A stretch of 64,000 bases of DNA from Echinometra lucunter (GCA_029962745.1 JAPZVO010000023.1:434001-498000), one strand, 5' to 3'; shown: positions 45,151 through 57,360, numbered from the stretch's first letter. A program made the numbers and translations. Notes: generated from the sequence alone by a model not told the origin.

Positions 45151-45208
45151 GTTTTTTAAAGTTTCAATATGGTGAATTCAAAGCGAAAACTTCATTATCC
45201 TGCTGCGA

Positions 45209-45499
45209 CTAATCATCATCCTTTCGTCTCCTCTTCTTTTTCTTGTTCCCATACATAGTTTTCCATGTCGTTGCATTCTTCAGATCTGCTTTGGTGACCC
45301 CACTGAAGTTGAGATTCTTGAGCTTTGGCAGACGGGATAAGATGTACGATCGAAATCCTGGTTGATCTTCTATTGGATTCCCATGCAGGGTCAAGCTGAT
45401 CAGGTTTGGGAGAGAGGCAAGCTTGTCAATTTCTTCCAATTTATCTATCCTGTTTCCATGGAGATAGAGCATTTTGATTTGAGGGTATTGTAGAATAGC
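45209..45499 (-). CDS. LRRC51: LRRC51 coding exon 3 and stop
   Basis: 291 bp: AILQYPQIKMLYLHGNRIDK ... NKKKKRRRKDDD, TAG. Acceptor TTTTTTTAG. Two LRRs and the C-terminal cap. Confidence 0.96.
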   Translation of the reverse strand, partial: AILQYPQIKMLYLHGNRIDKLEEIDKLASLPNLISLTLHGNPIEDQPGFRSYILSRLPKLKNLNFSGVTKADLKNATTWKTMYGNKKKKRRRKDDD

Positions 45500-46597
45500 C
45501 TAAAAAAGAAAAGGAAGAAAGGGCATCTAAATAAGCTCTTTTTGACTGGAAATACGCATAAGCTCTTCAAAAGAACATAGTTATGAATATGTAGAAATGC
45601 TTCAAGTAAAATAATTGTAGTGACATTGATGAGAGTGAAAGCAGTAACTTTGATTTTGTCTGATGATATCTAAAAATGTGTGCAGTTTCTGTGTGAATTT
45701 TGTCCAGTGTGGATCTTACAGGGCAGTCCTGACATATTCTACCACTTTGTTTCTATAAAAAATAATACCTTAATTAGCCTACAACTACAACTACAACTAC
45801 AACTACAACTACAACTACAATGTGAAATTTCATGTACAAAGTGAAAGGAGACCTGCTCGCATATGATGTCATCAGTGTTGCCAATTTGCAGAGCCAAGAG
45901 TAATTTACTAGAAAATGTAAATAAGTGTAATTTTCTTATTCTTTGATCAATTTTGCTCATTTCCTTTTTTAAAAATGCTGTTCAAATTCAACTCCTTTTA
46001 TTGAAACAGTGAAACTTTTGGGGTGGACTTTGCCTTTAATGGTTAAAGGTAGTAGCCCACATTTGCAAGTGGCACCCATTCTGCACAAAAGCCATAGAAA
46101 AACACTCATAAAGTTTTAGATCCCAGTACATTCCCATTTAGGATTGAGAAGGAAATATTTGGCACAAATTTTCTTTTCTTTTATTTATTTTGTAAAGGCA
46201 TCTTCCTGATGATTTATCACGTATTCTTTGGAATATTGTTGTAAATTTGATAACATGATAGTTTTACATAAAAATCTGTCATTTAAAATTGAAATTGGCT
46301 TATATCTCTTCAAATTCTGAAACAATATTGTGCAAATGTGGTCTACTACCTTTAAGGGGTCTGAAGAAAATAAAATATAACATTAGATCACGCAATTGGG
46401 GCATTTATGGAATCGAATGGCTATATATGCATGCACACACTTTACTTGGGCTAGTCTGCCTCACTAGTTGCTTTTGTGTTAACTCAGAGTATATATTTGA
46501 ACTCGTAATATCTCTTTACAGAAGTAATAAGCTCATACCAGTATTTTGAATACACACGTAGTATAGTGAAATTGAATCCCTGCCATACATATATATA

Positions 46598-46640
<43 letters not shown>

Positions 46641-47932
46641 CAAATGTCCTTTGGTGTTTTGAAGATCTCTATATCTACATGTATTTTAAAAAACTGAATA
46701 AAGTTGGCCAATGTCCAGAACAAACCACCCACAAAGCATTCATATACAGACTTACAGAATCTAGCTCCAGTTATATCACTGGCAGATGATCTATAAACAG
46801 TGATAGGAACACTTACTGAATCCAGCTTGATGATATCATTGAAGGAGAGATCAAGATAAGCAAGCTCTGAGGGATTCTCTAACAGACTTTCAATAGTACT
46901 CTGGAATCCTTCAAAATCAGTCAGGGTATTGTTGCTGAACTTGAGAGAGGTGCTGTTGTATTTTCCGTCCTGATTCTTACGCAGCTTCTTGCCCTGTCCT
47001 TTCCTTGGCCCTTCGTCCCCGACATCTGTTGAATCAAGGAGGACGTAAATATTCACATGGTTAAAGCCGTTTACTGACTTTTTAAAGTCTTAGCTGCATG
47101 GCCCTACATGCTATCAGTGTATGTAATATCGTTCAAATATGAAGCCCTGAAAAATGCACTTCAAAAGCATCATCGATTGTGTGCTTCACAAAAGTGTGAT
47201 AATAAGTGACCAGAAATGCCAGACCCTTTTTACCCCATAGACTGCACTGTGAGACAAAAGCTACCCAGGATGGTTTTGGAAGTGGTGGTATTCAGACATA
47301 CATATCTTGATAATAACATCTTATTCAAACCTTTGTATTCCTTGCTGTTTTTTCATCCTTCTGAACATCTTCATACAACACAGAAATAAAAATTCAATAA
47401 TTTATATTAAATCAAGCCTTCACAAAGTTACTGGATCCCTTTTTAAACTGATCTGTTTCTCCTTCAAACTGGCAACAGTGACATAATTTGTGTGGACCCA
47501 GAAGGGCACTACGTGTAAACTGAGAAGAGTTCGGGCCATTCTGACTTTCACCATATATTAGTTTCTTCATCATTTGATTGATTTGATTTGATTTGATTCG
47601 ATTTATTTACCGACAACAAGTACAATACATTGCATTCAGACAATGACATGAACATACAGGAAGAAAGAAAGGCATTGGTTGGTAAAAGGGATCAGATAAT
47701 AGCACAAGTGCTAGTCGAGCCTGACCCTTAGCAAAAACAACAAATATTTCATTAATAAGCTTACACAAACAGTGATTGAATCATCCTTACATTTGCTGCT
47801 GAAAATGATAATAGCTAATTATGAGTTACAGAAAAATCAAACATAAATACAGACTCTCAATTATGATTTGCTCAGTAAGCATGTTATCATCATCATCATC
47901 ATCACCATCATCATCATCAACATCCTCATCAC

Positions 47933-47963
<31 letters not shown>

Positions 47964-48920
47964 TATACGAAAGTAAGAGGAGGTCCTGTCGAAACTTCCG
48001 GTCGTTCTTTCATGTACATGTAGTACTTGTGTCTTTTTCCAACCCTAGCCATAACATGTATGCATGATATGGTGGGTGGATTCTATGGGAGAATTAGGTG
48101 TAGGGAAAACCAGCGTTTATCTAGCCTGTTTTTGAAGGAATTTACAGAAGAAAGAAAGAATATAGCAAGTCTCAATCACTCTCTGACTAAAGCTGTTTCT
48201 TCTCAGGGCAGTTGTTTCTCTGTTTGAAGAGTTTCTGATGGTGTCCTCTAGTAGTACCAAGAACAGCAAAAGTGAAGAAGAAGTCAGAGTCTACTAGGCA
48301 GTTCACAATTTTATACTTCAATGATGTCACCTCTCATTCTTCAGCTATGCAAGGAATACATGCCATGACTCTCCAATCTTCATTGATACAATTTCCTTAA
48401 ACCCATTAAAAACCAATTGGTCCCTATTAGCAATTGGTCCCCATTAACCCCATTGAGCCATTGTTTCACTTTCCATGTACTCCCAATTGCCAATTGGTAT
48501 TCCATGGGGGCAATGGGGACCTATTTGTTTCAATGGGTCAACATACATTATGATTCCCTATTCATTGGCCATCCAACTAGTAACCCTGCCACAAAGCCTG
48601 CTCCCTGGTATCAAACGCAGCAATGCAGACCCTTTTCCACATCTCAAGAAAGAAGGAAACTTTGTATCATCCATAAATAATTTCAGCTACACACTTTTAG
48701 CACTGATCAGGTGATATAACTATCTACAGTTCTGTTGATGAAAGTGACGTAAATTGTTTTCAGAACAAAAAAAAAAAACAACAACAAAACATTTAGGATC
48801 TTAAAGCTTACCAAGAAATGATGTGAGGTTTGTGAAGGAAAAATCAACTGGTGGGCCATATTCATTTGTGGCATCTATGGCAGCTGAAGTATCACGAGGA
48901 GATTTAATTGCACTCATCAT
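45209..48920 (-). CDS. LRRC51: LRRC51, leucine-rich repeat protein
   Basis: Three coding exons (109+209+291 bp) give a 202-aa protein (human LRRC51 192 aa). The N-terminal 'EYGPPVDFSF' matches human 'QEPPLDYSF'. LRR units follow: 'NPSELAYLDLSFNDIIKLDS', 'YPQIKMLYLHGNRIDKLEEI', 'LPNLISLTLHGNPIEDQPGF'. After them comes an LRR cap 'RLPKLKNLNFSGVTKADL' (human 'DFSGVTKAD'), and a basic tail KKKKRRRKDDD. Function is poorly defined; in mammals the gene is part of the LRTOMT locus. The reading frame stays open upstream of the chosen ATG to the acceptor at 48969, so the start could lie farther upstream. Confidence 0.93.
45500..46816. other. LRRC51 intron 2
   Basis: Holds a (ACAACT)n tract at 45780-45820 and a (TA)n tract at about 46600-46640. 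Nothing coding. Confidence 0.65.
46817..47025 (-). CDS. LRRC51: LRRC51 coding exon 2
   Basis: 209 bp: DVGDEGPRKGQGKKLRKNQD, then 'SLKFSNNTLTDFEGFQ' and 'LAYLDLSFNDIIKLDS'. Acceptor GATTCAACAG, donor GTAAGT in phase 0. Confidence 0.95.
47570..47640. repeat. (TTGAT)n microsatellite
   Basis: GATTGATTTGATTTGATTTG and onward to CGATTTATTTACCG, probably the tail of a retroposon. Confidence 0.7.
47885..47963. repeat. (ATC)n microsatellite
   Basis: ATC/ACC repeats, about 80 bp, directly 3' of the LINE fragment on the minus strand. Confidence 0.9.
47970..48400 (-). pseudogene. LINE reverse-transcriptase C-terminal remnant
   Basis: The minus strand carries, across frameshifts, 'RMRGDIIEV', 'GHHQKLFKQRNN', 'LRRNSFSQRVIE' and 'SVNSFKNRLDKRW'. 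These occur in this order in the C terminus of many non-LTR retrotransposon RTs (RRLRGDxIEVxKI ... FSQRVxxxWN ... SVNSFKxRLD). It is dead and 5'-truncated, and lies in LRRC51 intron 1. Confidence 0.8.
48812..48920 (-). CDS. LRRC51: LRRC51 coding exon 1
   Basis: MMSAIKSPRDTSAAIDATNE then YGPPVDFSFTNLTSFL, phase 1 donor GTAAGC. The exon likely begins at 48968 (acceptor CTCTTTTCAG), leaving 48 bp of possible 5' UTR and an unseen upstream exon. Confidence 0.85.
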
Positions 48921-49137
48921 GGTAATAGTGGCAGGTATCAGCAATACATTGAAAGGATATATGGCAAGCTGAAAAGAGAGTAAGAGATATCCATTATGAT
49001 TAGTAGACCCCTTGTGTATGATTGATGAATATTATCACAAAATAATGAGAAAGTACCGTTCCTTAAAGCAGTTACAAAATCTTTCACATATTGAGCAGGC
49101 AATCCATAATTGCAATATTATCATTCCAGGGTACTAC

Positions 49138-49252
49138 TGAAGTTCACACCCCTAATCCTAATCCCAATCCTAAACCCAATCCCCATCCTAATCCTAATCC
49201 TAATGCTAAATTTGCTGAAAATATGGAGGGGGTGTCATGGGTGTGAACTTCA
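49138..49252. mobile_element. Short inverted-repeat element carrying CCCTAA-like units
   Basis: GAAGTTCACACCC at the left, GGGTGTGAACTTC at the right (13-bp inverted repeat). Interior is degenerate CCTAAT/CCCTAA telomere-like units. Related to 19931-20106. Confidence 0.75.
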
Positions 49253-49399
49253 TTATTGCCAATTCCAGTGCATCAACAAATGCATCACTTTTGAGTTAAC
49301 TTAGCAATGATATGCTGGTAAATTGGCAAGAGTAGGCCCTAGACTATGCCCAGCCTAGAGCTAGTCTAGATCTAACCAAATTTGGCGTGTATTAACTGT

Positions 49400-50200
49400 T
49401 ACTTTAGAGTAAAGCACTGTCATTCGACCTGTGCCGCGATTCGACCTATTATCACTATATCACAAGCCAGCACATATTATTGTCACAACACACACTAATC
49501 ACTTCATTACACACAGAGACATTGTCACTCACCACAAGAAAGTCCCTCAGTCACCTCCAAAAATCCATATAAAAAGCCAAATTCCGCAGTCAAAAATGCA
49601 AAATCGGCGCCATATTTCCGAAGCACGCAAAGGCTTAAGTCCACTGCTAAGAAACAGGGTCGCAAAAAAAGCGCTAAAAATAAAGAAATTGGCGGTTTTG
49701 TGAAGAGTTTTTTCGTTTATCGCAAGCCCCAAGTGTGATGGTATTGTCGAAAAAAACAAATGAAAAACCAAACCCCCCGTATCTGCCAATGTAGTGACTT
49801 CATGTACAAAGTTGAATGCAAGTCCCCGCTGGCCTTCATTCGACCGCAATGGGAGCACCGACGGGCGCCGCAACTTCCGCGATGGACAACCGTGTGTGGT
49901 GCGGCGCATTTCAGCGGCCCTCATACGCCTTGACATTGAACGCGCAGTGCGTCCGGTCGAATGAATGCCGGGGGATATCGAATTAAGGGCATGAAACATA
50001 GCGGTAGGCCTATATTTTCATATTTTCTAAAAAATTGTGATGCATTTGAAAAAATAAACAATGTGATAAAAATAGTTTAATATATTTGACATGAATGTAG
50101 ATATGATTTTGTGAAAAGTAAGTTTAGCAGAATAGATATTGCAGAAAAGCTTAAGCGGTCGAATCTCGGGCAGTTTACTCTATATCTAGGGTAGATTCTA
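49400..50200. other. Region upstream of LRRC51 with nested ATTCGACC inverted repeats
   Basis: ATTCGACC appears near 49423, 49438 and 49839 and inverted as GGTCGAAT near 49957 and 50158. A GC-rich core lies at 49840-49970. Could be an unclassified TIR element or part of the LRRC51 promoter. No convincing gene. Confidence 0.4.
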
Positions 50201-51575
50201 ATCTAAGTAGATCTAACATTAGCATGATTAGAATTTAGACCTAGCTCTAGATCTAAATTTTCAGGTAGCAGGCAAGCAACACCGATAAGATATTATAGTT
50301 AATTCAAAATTTTAATTTGTGTCTGGAGATTACAAAAACATAGATAGTTCTGACTTTCTTCCCCCCCCCCCAACTTTTTTTTTTCTCTAACCTCTAACTG
50401 TTAACTGTTAGGCCTAACTTAACAGTTAGACCTCTAACACACATAAACAAGACGCAAATATGAAGGTGTGGGACAACAAATCACTGAACTCTGCTTTTCT
50501 TCTCTTCAGTAATTGGTCAGTTGTACAACGTTTCGTGGATTTGCATTTTACAAAGTCATATAAACATTATATTCATACTCACTGTGCGATCGTTTCCACG
50601 GTATTCAGTAAGGGGATGAACCTTAAATCTCCATTTTCAATTTTGACATTTGCCTGCACTTCTCATACAGCTGACAGTTGTGTATACATGGTTGTTCTGA
50701 CAACGCAATTTCACAACAGTAGCTGGCGCGCTAGCTCGACTGACTGGACTGGCTGAGTCCCTTTTGTATTGATCCCAGTTTGACGAAATACGTCCAAGCA
50801 ATACATCGGCATTTCCTTTCATGAAATTAATGGGAAAAAAGTGCACTCCCATGGTAAATAGACTTAGTTTTATTGATGCAGCTCGGGGCAGGCACATATA
50901 TATATATGATTTTATCAAGATCACTGAGTTTGACATTTTTAGGACTGTAAAGGTATATATTTCGCCATACTCCTGATACAGGCCCCGGTGTGGCTAATAC
51001 AGCATTTGCAAGGGTTAAACATTTCAAAGAAATCTAACATCCGAAAGGGCGGCACTTAATTGGAGGGGGTGCAAAAAAAAAGGAGAAAAGGTAAAAGAGA
51101 AAATGAAGAAAAAATCCTAATCTTTAAGGGATATGTGCCTCTTCTCCATCTGCAGGGTAAGTTTTAGAGCCAGGGTTTAAAATGCCACATTTTTCTAGAG
51201 TTCGGTCACTTTACTCCCTCGTATGAAAAAGTTAACATCATATTTCATACCCCTGTGAATTTTTAGTATTTTGCTTTTTTCTCACAGATGAATTGCGGTG
51301 TTGCAAAACTTGGTCCCTAGCATAATAATATCAGTTCTCCCCTGTCGATTAACGATGATGCAGAATTACCTAATTTGCATAACGATAGATATGTAGGTAG
51401 GCCTATACTAATCACTTTTTGGCCTTTCCTAACTTATTCATACCCCTGACAAATACATCAAAATTAAATTATTCATTTTGAATTTGTGCTTCCAAACCAT
51501 ATTCTAAATTGCTATACGTGTTAAAAATGTCTTCACTATGACATTCATCGATCCTCTGTCGCCATGGCAACCATC
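50201..51575. other. Intergenic sequence
   Basis: A segment at about 50855-50900 (GACTTAGTTTTATTGATGCA and CTCGGGGCAGGCACA) recurs inverted at 51963-52010 and in degraded form at 51828-51870. No gene recognised. Confidence 0.45.
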
Positions 51576-51583
51576 ACTTGAGG

Positions 51584-53531
51584 CAGGCGCGGATCCAGGG
51601 GGGCCGAGCTAGCCTTGCCCCCCCCCCCCTCCGCCGCGCCATGCGCCCCCCCCCAAAAAAAAAAAAAAGGAGGGAAGGAAGGGAAACGGAGAGAGGAGAG
51701 AAAGGGGAAAAAAAGAAAGAAGACAAAACAAGGGGAATCTAGGAGGCCGGGGGAGGGCCTTTCCTCCCAGGCTGTTGCCCCCCCCCCCCCCCCCGGATGA
51801 TGAATCAACATCTCCTCGAATACGATTGTGCCTACCCCGACCTGCAAGAATAAAACCAGTTTATGTACCAATTATCGCTAGAAAGAAAAGTTTTTTTCTT
51901 TATCATTTTGGCCAGCTCGCTATGCGACCTCGCCAAAATGGAATTAACATCACATTAAACGCATGTGCCTGCCCCGAGCTGCATCAATAAAACTAAGTTT
52001 ATTTACCAATTTACCAAATACCATTGAAAGAGTATTTTTTCCGCTCCCTCGCAACACTGCTTACGCCTTATGCAAGAGCCGATGTATGCTTCACAAGTGT
52101 TTAGGGCAGGTGTCGAGGGAGTTAGCGTACATAACCATGCATGGTGACATCCAGTGGCGTAATGAGCCAAAATATTTGGGGGGCTCAATCTTTGCGAGGA
52201 GCGAAGTGACAAATCCTGAGGGACCGAGCCGGGGATACCCCCCCCCCCCCCTCACGATACGGAGCTTTTTCATCTTTTCGACGTAAATATGTGCAATCTG
52301 CAAAACCTGAAAAGAAAATTCCAACTTCAGTTCAGTTCAATTTTTCATTTTTTCTCATTTCCAACAAAAGAAGTAAATATCATGAAAAATAAACATTTGA
52401 AGTACAATACATGCAATATGAAACATCAAATTTGATGACATGTACTATTATGGATAAGCGTGTCATGAATCTACCGACCGGAAAAGGATTTTTTCATGAA
52501 CTTGGAAACATGCCGCCCAAATAATCTTCGCAAGTTTCAAACAAATGCCAGCGTTTAACAAAATACAAAGACACTATGAAATAAAAGGGACGAGCATGGA
52601 GAGGGTGTGATGCAGTGGGGTACAGAGTTTCACTCCCACAGGGGGTGAAGCGTGTGAATCAGTTACTGAGCTCCTTGGGGGGGGGGAGTTTCCCCCCCAC
52701 CCCCCCCCCCCCCTCCCGCGCGAAGCGCGGAAGCTCCGACGTTTCTTTAAATTGTTCCTGACTGCTCCCGCTGTTCTTACGTTCTCTTACCTTTTTCTTT
52801 TTTCGCTCCAGCTTTTTTTCCTTGTATTTTTCTTTTCTTCTTTCTTTTTTGTTGGCGTTTTGGAGGGGGCGCTTCCCCCCTTTGGCTACGTGGGCGCACT
52901 CCCATGGTATAGGAGCTTTTTGCAGTATTGATGGTTTGCAACTCTGTAAAAGAACGCTATTCGGGACTACAAACTCAAAGCCCGTGTCTAGTTTTGGTAA
53001 ATCTAAGAATAATCATTATCAAAGTTTGAATCCATTGTCAGATAAACAGATAAAACCAAGACATGTCATAAAACACATTAGTATTGATATTATGCGTGTT
53101 TTCTGCCTTGCTATGCATGGGAAATTGTGAATGCGTTGCTTAACAGTAGAAAGGGAGTCTATGGAGAAATAATGAAATTCGCGTGATATCACTAATATAA
53201 AATTGAAATAAACCATGGTTGAAATTTATTTTTTTTGGGGGGGGGGGCTTGGGGGCGCTAGCCCCCTCCAGTACGCCACAGAGACTAAACTTATTCATTA
53301 CCGAACAAAACATGAAGAAGGAGCCTCTTGACGCCATAGGTGCAAATCTACATTTTCTTTCGGAATTTAGAAACTATAGCCATTATAATGCACTGAATGG
53401 ACCTAAAAAGCTCAGAATGCCCCCAAACGAGACCAAATGCCATATACGCCACTGCATTACGTGTCAGTATTTGACTCGCGTTATTTCAAATTTGCCCCCC
53501 CCCCCCCCTAAGAAATCCTGGATCGCGCCTG
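51584..53531. mobile_element. hAT-like composite element with TSD ACTTGAGG
   Basis: 1948 bp between perfect 8-bp repeats (51576-51583, 53532-53539). Ends CAGGCGCGGATCCAGG and CCTGGATCGCGCCTG. Contains a nested CAGTGGCGTAATGAGC-family element (52152-53276). Confidence 0.85.
52152..53276. mobile_element. CAGTGGCGTAATGAGC-family element, inverted copy
   Basis: Reverse-orientation relative of 61048-61780: shares GGGCTCAATCTTTGCGAGGA, CACGATACGGAGCTTTTT, TTGATGGTTTGCAACTCTGT and AATAAACCATGGTTGAAATT in order. The right end is degraded; no clear target duplication. Confidence 0.75.
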
Positions 53532-53575
53532 ACTTGAGGATTCAGAGCTTCTTTAATGTTGCACAGGGGAGCGCT

Positions 53576-53690
53576 TCATGAAGAGTTTTGTCGGTGATTT
53601 TATAAGCCACTGAAAATCCTCGCATCTGATTGGCTGAAAGCAAATTAGTCAGTGAAAATCACCGACAAAACTCTTCATGAAACGCTCCCC
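53576..53690. mobile_element. 115-bp palindromic MITE
   Basis: 36-bp terminal inverted repeats with one mismatch: GGGGAGCGCTTCATGAAGAG / CTCTTCATGAAACGCTCCCC, extending to GTCGGTGATTTT. Only about 43 bp of loop, containing CTGATTGGCTG. Confidence 0.88.
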
Positions 53691-53855
53691 AGGTCTTCAT
53701 CACTTTTCTAACATTCTAAATAGAATGGAAACTTTGGGATGGGTCTACCACGCAAGAACTGCAACTGGATGTCCTAGACTTACTTGTTAAAGCTACCCAA
53801 TATGTTATGTACTTGGGTCAAATGGGTGGGATGATACAGCCTATAAGTTCTTAGC

Positions 53856-54402
53856 CACCGGCGTAAATCCACTCTGAGGAGTGGGGGGGGGGGGATGATT
53901 GACTTTTTTGACGATTTTTTTTTCTGTCGATCTCACACTTAGGTTTAAGCACACACTCTCACTGACCCCCACAGACCCCCTTACACACATTTTAATATTT
54001 ATTTTGCGAGCGAGCGAAGCGAGTGAGCCAAAAATAACCATTCTTCTAGTTTTTAATCGCATTTTCTAACAGAAATTCTAAAATATGAGCGAGCAAAGCG
54101 AGCAAGCCAAAAATAACCACTTTTCTCATTTTTAATCGCATTTTCGAATAGAAATTCTAAAATAATGACGAGCGAGCAAGCCAAAAATAACCACTTCTTT
54201 GGTTTTCAATCGCATTTTCAAATAGAAATTCTAAAATATGATGGTTGTTTATGACAGATATTCAAAGATTTTACTAACGGATTAATTAAAATATATTTTC
54301 TTTCTTAAAAAGTGGGGGGATATTTGTACACGCCATCCCCCCCCCCCCTCTCCAAAAAGTTGGGGGATATATCCCCCCATCCCCCCGGGATTTACGCCAA
54401 TG
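53856..54402. mobile_element. hAT-like element with TSD TTCTTAGC and 82-bp repeats
   Basis: 547 bp between perfect 8-bp repeats (53848-53855, 54403-54410). Ends CACCGGCGTAAATCC and GGATTTACGCCAATG. Inside, three tandem units of about 80 bp, each with GAGCGAGCAAAGCGAGCAAG-like motif plus AATAACCA and AATCGCATTTTC. Confidence 0.88.
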
Positions 54403-54426
54403 TTCTTAGCTGCTGTCCATATATAG

Positions 54427-55136
54427 CACTGGCGTACGGGGGGGGGGGGGGGCTTGGGGACGTCAGCCCCCCCCCCAATAAATTTCAATCATGGTTTATC
54501 TTCAGTTTTATATTAGTGATATCACTCGAATTTCATTACTTCTCCCTAGACTCCTTTTCTGTTGTTAAGTAACGCATTCACAATTTCCCAAATAGCATGC
54601 ATAGCAAAGTAGAAAACACGCATAATATAAATACTAATGTGTTTTATGATATAACACTTGGTTTTATTTGTTTATCTGACAATGGATTCATACTTTGAAA
54701 ATGAATATTCTTAGATTTACCAAAACTAGACACGGGCTGTAAGTTTGTAGTGCCAAATAGTGTTCTTTTACAGAGTTGCAAACCATCAATACTACAAAAG
54801 CTCCTTTAATTACCATAAGAGTGCACTTGCGTAGCCAAAAGGGGGGGGGGGGCGATGGGGGCGGTCACCCCCTCCCCCGGCCCCCTCCAAAACGAAAACA
54901 AAAAAGAAAGCAAAAAGTAGAAGGAAAAAAAGCAGGAGCGAGAATGAAAAAAGATAAGGGAACATAAGAAGAGCGGGGGCAGACAAGGAACAATTCAAAG
55001 AAACATCCACAAAAAAGCTCCGTATCGTGAGGGGGGGGGGGGGTACCCCGGCTCGGTTGCTACACTCCCTCAGAGTTGGTCGCTTCGCTCCTCGCAAAGA
55101 TTGAGCCTCCCAAATATATTGGCTCATAGGCCACTG
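54427..55136. mobile_element. CAGTGGCGTAATGAGC-family element, copy 2
   Basis: 710 bp, collinear with 61048-61780. Left CACTGGCGTACG, right GGCTCATAGGCCACTG. No target duplication found. Confidence 0.78.
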
Positions 55137-55447
55137 CTATTCTATCTGTTCTCTCTGTAGACGTACACGATCGATCGCCACGTGCGCCGCTGTACGCGGT
55201 ATGAGGCCTAAATAGGTGTAGGAGATCGAGAGCTGAAAACAGAGAGATTCATATCTCTATGGCGGTGAAACAAAACCTGGACTTTGAAACCAGCACGTTT
55301 GATGCAATTAATCGAAAAACATACTGCCTGGGCTACGGTGTAAAACAGAAACGCGCTGCCTGGCCCTAGGTGACGGTAGTTAACGAGTGCCACACCCCTT
55401 TCCGAGCAGCTGCTCAGCCGGTTTGCTGTCCCATGTATGCCCCGCCC

Positions 55448-55717
55448 CTAGGTGGCGGCAGTCAGCTAGGTGGCGGCAGTCAGCTAGGTGGCGGCAGTCA
55501 GCTAGGTGGCGGCAGTCAGCTAGGTGGCGGCAGTCAGCTAGGTGGCGGCAGTCAGCTAGGTGGCGGCAGTCAGCTAGGTGGCGGCAGTCAGCTAGGTGGC
55601 GGCAGTCAGCTAGGTGGCGGCAGTCAGCTAGGTGGCGGCAGTCAGCTAGGTGGCGGCAGTCAGCTAGGTGGCGGCAGTCAGCTAGGTGGCGGCAGTCAGC
55701 TAGGTGGCGGCAGTCAG
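55448..55717. repeat. 18-bp minisatellite, 15 units
   Basis: Fifteen essentially identical copies of CTAGGTGGCGGCAGTCAG (270 bp). 18 is a multiple of three, so several frames on both strands stay open (GGGSQL, RWRQSA, ADCRHL); there is no sign of a gene. Confidence 0.97.
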
Positions 55718-57150
55718 CGTAGGCTGGCGCAGGATGCGTTGCGCACCTCCCTCTGCCCAATTTTTATCCATTTTCATTTCCCTCTGTAGTTTTTTTCTCG
55801 TGCTTCTTTCCCTATTTTTTCACTACAGCCCCAGCTATAGAGATTTGTTCTTGTATTTCCTCGAAATCCACTCACTGTTGCATGGTCCTGATCTTCTCCT
55901 GTACTATAGAGCCTATAGACGTCTAGGACAAAAGTATGAATACGGAGCCCTACTAACGATCCATTGTTAACCCCAGGTGATTAGAAATGCCTACACTTTC
56001 TTAAAGCTACAATTCAACTTTTTAAAGACTCCATGAAACGTGACTATAAGAGTAGGATTGTATTACCAAATGGTTGGCAGAAATGGTATTTGCTTACGAA
56101 TTAATGCAAGCTAAATTATACCAACGTTCATCGGACGAATTTATGCATGGTAAAATGTAAAATTCACTAGAGTAATTCATTGAGAATTTTTCTTTTGTTT
56201 AAGGTCCTCATCAAAGGGACATGAGTGTCAATCACCTTCAATACATTATCAAAAATCATGAATAAGTTGATTCATATACACAATCTCATATTTTATTCTT
56301 GCCTTTTTGAATTCAACTGCAAGTCGAATTCGAAGAAAATTCAAACACAAAAGTCCAAATGTTAATTGTACGACGCTGTGTGAGCTGTGTAACCTTGATC
56401 GCACTTTCTCCACCGGTTCGTTTTATTCCAAATCAATCCCCTGCTGTTTTAATGTGATGCCCGATACCACATGTACATTTCCTTTTCATGTGCTATAAAT
56501 GCTTATGACATACAGTGAAAATCACTTGTTGCACAGTATATTGGACTTTCGTTTAATTTTGGGAAAGAAGGATCATCCCCTTAAAATGCAAGTATTATTG
56601 CTCCGTCAAGAAGGTCTGGTTGATCAGAGCCTCTACCCATCTGTTTCATAAGGAATTTGGCAATTACAAAGAGTGCACTGTCATCAAGCTCTGATTCACT
56701 TCAGTCCAACTTCAGCTTTTTGTGCTTTGAAAATACGAGTAAAAAGAAATAAAAGCACTACTCTGCTCAAACTTGACTGCTCAAAGCCCTTTCACTAAGG
56801 CATGCAACAGCGTGGCGTTACTGAGCGCTTAAAATTTAGCATTGGAATCCTATTCAGTCATGATTGTGGAAGACGAGCTCTGGAGCGAAGAGGTACATTG
56901 ACTTTTCAGTACAATAAGATGTCTTCAACATATGAAAGACTAGTTTGAATGCCTTTAAGCTTCACTTTAAAAAGACACCTTCAAAAGCCGATTTATCTCT
57001 GGTATGTCCCTGAGGCATTGATGTACGGTAATACCAGAAAAAAAAAAAAACAACAAAGAAAACAAAAAACATGCATGTGACCTAATTAGGTACATGCTAT
57101 ACGTTGGGATTGCACAGAAAAAAGAAAATTCATTTTTTCCCTTAAAGAGA
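55718..57150. other. Intergenic, no recognised content
   Basis: AT-rich single-copy-looking sequence without coding or repeat signal I can name. Confidence 0.5.
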
Positions 57151-57240
57151 CATTTAATATGACAGAGATAGAAGTGTATGCTCGTCGGTGTAAAACACTA
57201 TTTGAAAAGTCTTCACAAATAGGAAAGAATAAAGGGTGCC

Positions 57241-57360
57241 AAAATAACCTGGAGGCTGGTAGAGGGTCAGCGTAGCCCTCTGCATCTCGAGCGATTGACT
57301 AGCAATGTGGAGATTTCGCGTCATGGGTTCGAAACCCATGAAGCATTCATTTTTGTTTCA
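57241..57360 (+). repeat. tRNA-like repeat unit (tRNA-Ser-like 3' half)
   Basis: GAGCGATTGACTAGCAATGT ... CATGGGTTCGAAACCCATGA looks like the anticodon-to-T-arm part of a tRNA-Ser with a perfect T stem-loop (GGGTTCGAAACCC), the internal B box. The 5' half and acceptor are not tRNA-like, so it is a tRNA-derived repeat rather than a functional tRNA. Related units at 57530-57640, 59530-59630 and 59810-59890. Confidence 0.5.

Noticed and set aside
47885..47963. CRISPR-like or regulatory array
   Set aside because: Simple ATC microsatellite in a eukaryotic intron.
49547..49999. 150-codon minus-strand frame upstream of LRRC51
   Set aside because: No recognisable domain; overlaps ATTCGACC inverted repeats and lacks splice or family support.
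55370..55789. Open frames with GGGSQL, RWRQSA or ADCRHL repeats
   Set aside because: Consequence of an 18-bp minisatellite whose unit is a multiple of three; open on both strands, no splice or promoter context.
57290..57350. Functional tRNA-Ser
   Set aside because: Good T-arm, but no matching acceptor stem or D-arm; sister units are decayed, so a tRNA-derived repeat fits better.
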